Origin: RGIG8775 sp045660295
Lineage (GTDB): Bacteria; Bacillota; Clostridia; Oscillospirales; CAG-272
Direction of reading: 5' to 3'
Assembly: GCA_045660295.1 (NCBI GenBank)
Contig: JAZRDN010000019.1
Coordinates: forward strand, 1 to 19,268
Length of the DNA stretch: 19,268 nucleotides
Shown in pieces: positions 14,382 through 19,268 of the stretch (its first letter is position 1; the number at the start of each line of letters is the position of its first letter). Made by a program: the position numbers and the translations under genes. The notes below the pieces were generated by a model. That model was not told the origin of the DNA. It saw nothing but the letters and a program-made list of their open reading frames with translations, and searched no databases.

Positions 14382-15023
14382 TTATGCCTCAAACCTATCA
14401 AGTGCTTTGTAAACAAGCTCGGTAGTATCCTCGATCTTGTCCTGTCCGTCGACAGTGACGAGCAACCCTCTCTCGGCGTAGAACGCCTTAAGCGGCTCTG
14501 TCTGACTGTGATAGGTTTCCAGTCTTTTCTTCACGGTTTGCGGCGCATCGTCATCTCTGATATAGAGCGACTTACCGCACTTATCGCAAACATTGCTGAC
14601 CTTAGAAGGATTATACTCGACATGATACGATGCGCCGCAGCCCGAGCAGATCCTACGACCGCTCATTCTCGCCACTATAGCTTCGTCCTCGACCTCGATG
14701 TTAAGCACCGCGTCGATCTTCACGCCCATCTTCTCAAGCTCTTCAGCCTGAGGTATCGAGCGGGGGAAGCCGTCGAGTATAAAACCGTTCTTACAGTTTT
14801 CGGATGAAAGATAATCTTTAACAATTCCGATGACGATCTCATCGGGAACAAGGTTGCCGTCGTCTATATAAGACTTAGCGACCCTTCCCAACTCATTTTC
14901 CTCACGGATGGCTGCACGAAGCATATCACCCGTAGAAACAGCGGGAATGTTCCACTTTTCGGAAATTCTCTCAGATTGGGTGCCTTTACCGGCACCGGGA
15001 GCTCCCATCAAAATTAAATTCAT
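14382..15023 (-). CDS. adk: Adenylate kinase, zinc-containing long form
   Basis: Interconverts ATP plus AMP with two ADP. 213 residues. The P-loop is GAPGAGKGT (7-15), the AMP site includes STGDMLRAAI (30-39) and GFPRSIPQAE (85-94), and the LID carries C126, C129, C146 and C149, the zinc site common in Gram-positive adenylate kinases. GGAGG lies 7 bases before the ATG. It sits between secY and map as in most Firmicutes. Confidence 0.98.
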   Translation of the reverse strand: MNLILMGAPGAGKGTQSERISEKWNIPAVSTGDMLRAAIREENELGRVAKSYIDDGNLVPDEIVIGIVKDYLSSENCKNGFILDGFPRSIPQAEELEKMGVKIDAVLNIEVEDEAIVARMSGRRICSGCGASYHVEYNPSKVSNVCDKCGKSLYIRDDDAPQTVKKRLETYHSQTEPLKAFYAERGLLVTVDGQDKIEDTTELVYKALDRFEA

Positions 15024-15050
15024 TCTTTTCCTCCAAACAAGGTTTATCTA

Positions 15051-16340
15051 TTAGTCAAGAAATCCCTTGTAGTTACGCATAGTAATCTGCGCTTCAAGCT
15101 CACGAACGGTCTCAAGAGCGACACCGACAACGATGAGCAAGGAGTTACCGCCGAATGCAAGACCTGCAAACTGACCGCCGAACACGATATTGATGAGCAT
15201 GGGGAATCCTGCGATGAAGCAAAGGAAAATAGCTCCGATAAAGGTTATGCGGCTAAGAATCTTTCTGATGAAGTCAACCGTAGGTCTGCCTGTACGCACA
15301 CCGGGGATTGCTCCGCCATTGTTCTTGATATTGTTTGCGACCTCAACGGGGTCAAACGAAATCATAATATAGAAATAGGAGAAAGCTACGATAAGAAGGA
15401 GATTTATAACGAGATAAATCCATGAATCATAGCCGAGATAAGTGTTGATCCACGTAAGCCATGCCGCCTTCGGGAAGAACGCCGCGATAGTTGCGGGGAT
15501 AGAAACGATAGAGCTTGCAAAGATGATGGGCATAACGCCGGACATGTTGATCTTGATGGGGAGGTTAGTATTCTGACCGCCGTACATCTTACGACCGACA
15601 ACTCTCTTTGCGTACTGAATCGGGATTCTTCTTTCCGAGTTTGTGACAAGCACAACCAGAACAACGATTGCAAGTGTAATTGCAACAGAAACAACACCAA
15701 GAATGATACCAACAACGATATGATAGCTATCGCTTGTTATCATGCCCCAGATGCTGGAAACAAGGCTGGGACCTCTTGAAATGATGTTTGCGAAAAGGAT
15801 GATTGAAATACCGTTTCCGATACCCATATCATTGATCTTTTCAGCCAACCACATGATCAGCGAAGCACCTGCGCAGAAGCAAGCAACGATTACTATCTTC
15901 TCGAATATACCAATGCCCTCAACGAGGAAGCCGTTAGCTTCAAGAAGTCTCATGTATCCGTAGCTGGTTACAAGCGCAAGAGCGACTGTTACAAATCTTG
16001 TAATAGCGCTTATCTTCTTGCGTCCCTCCTCGCCTTCCTTAGACAGTCTTTCGAGTGCGGGAATAGCGATTGTGAGAAGCTGGATTACGATAGATGCTGT
16101 GATATAGGGGCTGACCGAAAGGGCGAACAGAGTCGCCTGAGAAAGTGCGCCACCCGAGATGAAGTTAAGGTAGTCGAACATTCCGCCGAAAACGGTGGAG
16201 AAGGACTCGATAACCTCAGAATTAACATAAGGAACGGGAATACAAGCGCCCAAGCGATACAGGAGGACGATAAGCAATGTGAAGAGGAGCTTACTCTTAA
16301 GTTCCGGGACCTTCCAAGCATTTTTTAACGTCTGAAACAT
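15051..16340 (-). CDS. secY: Preprotein translocase subunit SecY
   Basis: The channel-forming subunit of the Sec translocon in the cytoplasmic membrane. 429 residues from ATG 16340 (MFQTLKNAWKVPELKSKLLF), with ten hydrophobic segments. Family signatures: LYRLGACIPVPYV in helix 1, SISPYITASIV-like VSPYITASIVIQLL, AEKINDMGIGNGISIILFANI, and the cytosolic GVRTGRPTVDFIRKILSRITFIGA loop. A longer frame begins at a TTG at 16376 inside rplO; the GAGGTGG 6 bases before ATG 16340 decides the start. It lies one base after the rplO stop. Confidence 0.98.
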   Translation of the reverse strand: MFQTLKNAWKVPELKSKLLFTLLIVLLYRLGACIPVPYVNSEVIESFSTVFGGMFDYLNFISGGALSQATLFALSVSPYITASIVIQLLTIAIPALERLSKEGEEGRKKISAITRFVTVALALVTSYGYMRLLEANGFLVEGIGIFEKIVIVACFCAGASLIMWLAEKINDMGIGNGISIILFANIISRGPSLVSSIWGMITSDSYHIVVGIILGVVSVAITLAIVVLVVLVTNSERRIPIQYAKRVVGRKMYGGQNTNLPIKINMSGVMPIIFASSIVSIPATIAAFFPKAAWLTWINTYLGYDSWIYLVINLLLIVAFSYFYIMISFDPVEVANNIKNNGGAIPGVRTGRPTVDFIRKILSRITFIGAIFLCFIAGFPMLINIVFGGQFAGLAFGGNSLLIVVGVALETVRELEAQITMRNYKGFLD

Positions 16341-16353
16341 CCTATACCACCTC
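16341..16353 (-). promoter_or_regulatory. Ribosome binding site of secY, inside the end of rplO
   Basis: GAGGTGG (16353-16347) and 6 bases to the ATG at 16340. It overlaps the last codons of rplO, so secY translation is probably coupled to L15. Confidence 0.65.
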
Positions 16354-16782
16354 AGCCTTTCCTCCTGCCGCCTCAATCTTTTCCTTTGCAGATGCAGAGA
16401 AGATTGCTGCCTTTACAGTTAATTTCTTGGTGATCTCTCCGTTGCCAAGAATCTTAAGTCCGTGCATAGGCTTACGGATGATCTTCTTCTCAAGAAGTGC
16501 ATTGATGTCAACAACAGCGCCATCCTCGAATGCGTTAAGCTTCTCAACGTTAACTGTTGCGTAAGTTGTTGCGAAAATATTTGTGAAGCCTCTCTTAGGA
16601 AGCTTTCTGTACAAAGGAAGCTGTCCGCCCTCAAAGCCGGGTCTTACACCGCCGCCGGAGCGAGCATTCTGTCCCTTGTGACCCTTACCTGCGGTCTTTC
16701 CGTTACCGGAACCGGGTCCTCTACCTTTGCGCCATGCAGCCTTTGCGGAGCCTGCAGCGGGTGAAAGTTCATTAAGTTTCAT
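16342..16782 (-). CDS. rplO: 50S ribosomal protein L15
   Basis: 146 residues, beginning MKLNELSPAAGSAKAAWRKG. It has the glycine- and lysine-rich GRGPGSGNGKTAGKGHKGQNARSG-type N-terminal extension and GFEGGQLPLYRKLPKRGF, then a globular C-terminal domain. A late-assembling 50S protein. GGAGG lies 8 bases before the ATG and abuts the rpmD stop. It is directly followed by secY. Confidence 0.98.
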   Translation of the reverse strand: MKLNELSPAAGSAKAAWRKGRGPGSGNGKTAGKGHKGQNARSGGGVRPGFEGGQLPLYRKLPKRGFTNIFATTYATVNVEKLNAFEDGAVVDINALLEKKIIRKPMHGLKILGNGEITKKLTVKAAIFSASAKEKIEAAGGKAEVV

Positions 16783-16794
16783 TGTGCCGCCTCC

Positions 16795-16968
16795 TTATAC
16801 GTTTTCTACTTTTACAAGGTGAGATACAACCTTGATCTTACCTGCGAGAACAGCGTCGTCCTTATGAACGTTGCTGTCGCCGCGCTTTACGAGACCGAGC
16901 GACTTAGCAGTAGCAATCTGGTTAGGCTTGCAACCGATAAGGCTCTTCATAAGTGTAACCTTCTTCAT
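16795..16968 (-). CDS. rpmD: 50S ribosomal protein L30
   Basis: 57 residues, beginning MKKVTLMKSLIGCKPNQIAT, continuing AKSLGLVKRGDSNVHKDDAV and ending VSHLVKVENV, a clear match to bacterial L30 over its whole length. AGGAGG lies 7 bases before the ATG, beginning one base after the rpsE stop. It sits between rpsE and rplO as expected. Confidence 0.97.
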   Translation of the reverse strand: MKKVTLMKSLIGCKPNQIATAKSLGLVKRGDSNVHKDDAVLAGKIKVVSHLVKVENV

Positions 16969-16980
16969 GTCGCTTCCTCC

Positions 16981-17484
16981 TTAACCCTTTACCTGCTCTA
17001 CGCTGATATCACGGATCTTTGCAACCTCTTCCGCTGTGCGAAGCGCACGAAGTCCCTCAATTGTTGCCTTAACAACGTTTGTGGGATTGTTGGAGCGGAG
17101 GCACTTTGCACGGATATTCTTGATACCTGCGAGCTCAAGCACTGCTCTTACTTTACCACCCGCGATGATACCTGTACCGGGTGCAGCGGGCTTAAGAAGC
17201 ACCTTACCTGCGCCGAACTCACCAAGGATCTCGTGGGGAATCGTTGTACCCTTAAGGGATACCTCGATCATATTCTTCTTTGCGTCCTCAATACCCTTGC
17301 GGATTGCTTCAGGTACCTCGGCTGCCTTTCCAAGTCCTACACCTACGTGACCATTCTCATCACCAACTACCATGATAGCTGCGAATCTTGCGATACGACC
17401 ACCTTTAACGGTCTTGGAAACACGGTTCAGGGCAACGAGCTGCTCTTTGAGATCAAGCTCTGCCGGATTAAACTTTTTTGCCAT
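16981..17484 (-). CDS. rpsE: 30S ribosomal protein S5
   Basis: 167 residues. The N-terminal double-stranded-RNA-binding-like domain contains VSKTVKGGRIARFAAIMVVG and GHVGVGLGKAAEVPEAIRKG, and the C-terminal domain has LLKPAAPGTGIIAGG and RSNNPTNVVKATIEGL. S5 helps mRNA unwinding and decoding accuracy. AAGGAG lies 7 bases before the ATG. The upstream gap to rplR is 72 bases and carries two hairpins, unlike the short gap to rpmD. Confidence 0.98.
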   Translation of the reverse strand: MAKKFNPAELDLKEQLVALNRVSKTVKGGRIARFAAIMVVGDENGHVGVGLGKAAEVPEAIRKGIEDAKKNMIEVSLKGTTIPHEILGEFGAGKVLLKPAAPGTGIIAGGKVRAVLELAGIKNIRAKCLRSNNPTNVVKATIEGLRALRTAEEVAKIRDISVEQVKG

Positions 17485-17556
17485 GTTTTTTCTCCTTAAA
17501 AATGTTCAATACATACTGTTGAACAGTGTACAAACCGGACTAATTGAGAATCTCAA
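17485..17556 (-). other. Hairpin-bearing spacer between rplR and rpsE
   Basis: Two inverted repeats: CTAATTGA/TCAATTAG around 17540-17560, which includes the rplR stop codon, and TGTTCAA/TTGAACA at 17503-17509 and 17519-17525 with a 9-base loop. The second is followed by TTTTT just before the rpsE ribosome binding site on the transcribed strand, so it faintly resembles an attenuator. Confidence 0.45.
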
Positions 17557-17916
17557 TTAGAACTTAAGGCCGCCCTCGCGAGCGCCGTCAGCCAACTCCG
17601 ATACACGTCCGTGATAAAGATAGCCGCCTCTGTCGAATACGACTTCGGTGATACCCTTTGCTGCTGCTCTCTCGGCAATCTTCTTACCTACAAGCTTTGC
17701 AGCTTCCTTGTTGCCGCCGTTACCCTCGAAATCCTTTTCAAGAGTCGAAGCGGAAACCAATGTTACGCCTGCAACATCGTCGATAACCTGCGCGCTGATA
17801 TTTGCGTTAGAGCGATATACAGCGAGACGGGGACGCTCTGCAGTTCCGGAAATCTTAGCTCTGATCTTCTTGTGTCTCTTAAGACGCACAAGATTACTAT
17901 CTTTTCTTGAAACCAT
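17557..17916 (-). CDS. rplR: 50S ribosomal protein L18
   Basis: 119 residues, beginning MVSRKDSNLVRLKRHKKIRAKI, with TAERPRLAVYRSNANISAQVIDD and the ending FDRGGYLYHGRVSELADGAREGG. L18 binds 5S rRNA. AAAGGAG lies 10 bases before the ATG, 18 bases after the rplF stop. The order rplF-rplR-rpsE is the standard one. Confidence 0.98.
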   Translation of the reverse strand: MVSRKDSNLVRLKRHKKIRAKISGTAERPRLAVYRSNANISAQVIDDVAGVTLVSASTLEKDFEGNGGNKEAAKLVGKKIAERAAAKGITEVVFDRGGYLYHGRVSELADGAREGGLKF

Positions 17917-17934
17917 TTGTGTCCACTCCTTTCA

Positions 17935-18495
17935 TTATTTACCGGTCTTACCGGCCTTGCGGCGAATATACTCATCAGCGTACTTAACGCCCTTACCGTG
18001 ATAGGGTTCGGGAGGTCTCTTTCCTCTGATTACCGCGGCGATCTGTCCGACCACCTGCTTATTGTAACCCTTGATTACAATTGTATTGGGGTTAGGAACG
18101 TCGAAGGTTACTCCGTCGGGCTCTGCGATGCAGAACTTCTCCTGAGGAAGACCATTTACAAGAGAGTGACCAAGGAAGAGCTGAAGTGTCTTACCCTGCT
18201 TTACTACCTTGTAACCTACACCAACTACCTCGAGGGTCTTTGTGTAGCCGTTTGTTACACCCTCAACCATGTTAGCAAGAAGCGCGCGGGTGAGACCGTG
18301 AAGGCTTCTGTTCTCCTTCTCGTCATTGGGACGGGTAACAGTAAGCTCGCCATTCTCAAGAGCGATCTTCATATTGCTGTTGAAAGTTTCTGTAAGTGTT
18401 CCGAGAGGTCCCTTAACAGTTACGACGTTTCCGTCGGCAATTGTTACGGTAACGTTCGCGGGAACAGCTATAGGCATTCTACCAATTCTTGACAT
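17935..18495 (-). CDS. rplF: 50S ribosomal protein L6
   Basis: 186 residues, slightly longer than the usual 178-184. It begins MSRIGRMPIAVPANVTVTIA and has two repeated L6 domains (GNVVTVKGPLGTL in the first, then GVTFDVPNPNTIVIKGYNKQVVGQIAA) and the C-terminal signature RGKRPPEPYHGKGVKYADE. L6 lies near the factor-binding region of the 50S. GGGAGG lies 9 bases before the ATG. Confidence 0.98.
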   Translation of the reverse strand: MSRIGRMPIAVPANVTVTIADGNVVTVKGPLGTLTETFNSNMKIALENGELTVTRPNDEKENRSLHGLTRALLANMVEGVTNGYTKTLEVVGVGYKVVKQGKTLQLFLGHSLVNGLPQEKFCIAEPDGVTFDVPNPNTIVIKGYNKQVVGQIAAVIRGKRPPEPYHGKGVKYADEYIRRKAGKTGK

Positions 18496-18516
18496 ATTTC
18501 TATACCTCCCGCTAAA

Positions 18517-18915
18517 TTACCAAACAAATGCAAGCACTTCGCCGCCTACCTTGAGGTTGCGTGCTTTCTTGTCTGTCATGATACCCTTGGATGTTGACAC
18601 GATTGCGATGCCAAGGCCGTTCATAACCTTGGGCATATCCTCATATCCGGCATAGATACGAAGACCGGGCTTAGAGATACGGCGGATACCGCGGATAACC
18701 TTCTGCTTACCCTCCATATACTTAAGAGTGATACGGATGATACCCTGGTTACCGTTATCTACGATCTGATAACCCTTTACATAACCCTCTTCAACGAGAA
18801 TGTCCGCGATGGACTTCTTCATGTTGGATGCCGGAATGTCAACTGTGGAATGCTTTGCGTTATTAGCATTTCTGATTCGTGTGAGCATGTCGGCAATTAC
18901 GTCTGACATTTGCAT
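18517..18915 (-). CDS. rpsH: 30S ribosomal protein S8
   Basis: 132 residues, beginning MQMSDVIADMLTRIRNANNAKH and ending GGEVLAFVW, the family end. The STSKGIMTDKKAR segment is the rRNA-binding signature. S8 is a primary binder of 16S helix 21 and the translational repressor of the spc operon in Escherichia coli. Two ATGs compete; AGGAGG is 9 bases before the first (18915) and 15 before the second (18909), so the first is chosen. An unusual structured spacer precedes it. Confidence 0.98.
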   Translation of the reverse strand: MQMSDVIADMLTRIRNANNAKHSTVDIPASNMKKSIADILVEEGYVKGYQIVDNGNQGIIRITLKYMEGKQKVIRGIRRISKPGLRIYAGYEDMPKVMNGLGIAIVSTSKGIMTDKKARNLKVGGEVLAFVW

Positions 18916-19082
18916 AACTTTAATCCTCCTATATGCAAGTAATTTAATCTTGCTGCCGAAATCTTCTCGGCGGCATATCAGCGGTTAAGCCTTGCGCCAT
19001 TCGGCGCTTGGCTTCCTTCTGATAGTTGGAGCGGTCTTTCGACCAAACTTTTTATTGTCGCGGCTTTCGCCGTCAAGCAATC
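18916..19082 (-). other. Structured 167-base spacer between rpsN and rpsH
   Basis: On the transcribed strand four hairpins follow each other: CGGC-GAAA-GCCG (19072-19061, with outer pairs ATTG/CAAT), GGTC-GAAA-GACC (19044-19033), AAGCC-AA-GCGCC-GAAT-GGCGC-AA-GGCTT (19014-18987), and GCCGA/TCGGC (18971-18955). Two have GNRA tetraloops. No T-run follows any of them, and only a 10-codon frame without a ribosome binding site fits inside. Confidence 0.6.
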
Positions 19083-19268
19083 TTACCAGCTTGCCTTCTT
19101 TACACCGGGAATCTGACCCTTGTAAGCCAATTCACGGAAGCAAATACGGCAAATGCCGAATTTACGGAGATAAGCGTGGGGACGTCCGCAGATCTTGCAT
19201 CTGTTGTACTCACGTGTGGAGAACTTCTGCTCCTTCTGCTGCTTCAAAATCATAGCTTTCTTTGCCAT
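19083..19268 (-). CDS. rpsN: 30S ribosomal protein S14, zinc-binding type Z
   Basis: 61 residues, the short zinc form. MAKKAMILKQQKEQKFSTRE is followed by the ribbon CKICGRPH and CRICFRELA (C24, C27, C40, C43), and the end GQIPGVKKASW is the family signature. S14 joins the 30S head late. The ATG occupies the last three bases of the window, so the protein is complete but its ribosome binding site lies outside. rplE would be expected just upstream. Confidence 0.98.
   Translation of the reverse strand: MAKKAMILKQQKEQKFSTREYNRCKICGRPHAYLRKFGICRICFRELAYKGQIPGVKKASW

Noticed and set aside
13249..14412. Plus-strand open frame of 387 codons
   Set aside because: It is antisense to map, infA and rpmJ, which have clear family matches. 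Its translation is cysteine- and histidine-rich low-quality sequence typical of a shadow frame.
18926..18978. Ten-codon frame (MPPRRFRQQD) between rpsN and rpsH
   Set aside because: No ribosome binding site, extremely short, and it lies within a hairpin; probably chance.
1..19268. CRISPR array, prophage, IS element, toxin-antitoxin or defence system
   Set aside because: No regularly spaced direct repeats, transposase, integrase, or known defence domains are visible; the gene content is housekeeping and biosynthetic.

Overview
The window looks like a chromosomal segment from an anaerobic Gram-positive bacterium of the Clostridia, probably an uncultured Oscillospiraceae-like or related lineage. 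This rests on four things: the ribosomal gene order rpsN-rpsH-rplF-rplR-rpsE-rpmD-rplO-secY-adk-map-infA-rpmJ-rpsM-rpsK-rpsD-rpoA-rplQ, a short-form HisG paired with HisZ, a TrpR-like YerC regulator heading the his genes, and a YtvI-like AI-2E membrane protein. The exact genus cannot be read from the sequence.

Layout. Positions 1-168 hold no convincing gene. They carry nested inverted repeats and a tRNA T-arm-like core just beyond the hisC stop. From 4565 down to 169 (minus strand) lies a compact histidine operon, yerC(hisR)-hisZ-hisG-hisD-hisC, with overlapping genes. It has a clear promoter and, in the divergent upstream region, a perfect 18-bp palindrome. hisB, hisH, hisA, hisF and hisI are not in the window.

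On the plus strand follow a YtvI-like membrane protein (4774-5892), cysK with a near-consensus promoter inside the end of the preceding gene, a small unrecognised protein of 77 residues with its own strong promoter and terminator (7039-7272), and a PMCA-type Ca2+-transporting P-type ATPase (7568-10210). A possible small minus-strand ORF or gene remnant sits at 7371-7544. A bidirectional terminator (10218-10244) separates the ATPase from the convergent ribosomal cluster.

From 19268 down to 10257 (minus strand) runs the spc/alpha ribosomal protein cluster, with 17 genes including secY, adk, map, infA and rpoA. Two genes too short for routine ORF calling, rpmD (L30) and rpmJ (L36), are present. 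S14, S4, L36 and adenylate kinase all have their zinc-binding cysteines. The genes are mostly tightly packed. Three spacers are exceptions and carry predicted RNA hairpins: rpsN-rpsH (167 nt), rpsD-rpoA (115 nt) and rpsE-rplR (72 nt). These, the palindrome in the his control region and the 5' repeat-like element are the least explained parts of an otherwise ordinary housekeeping region. I found no defence system, prophage, IS element, CRISPR array or complete tRNA/rRNA gene.
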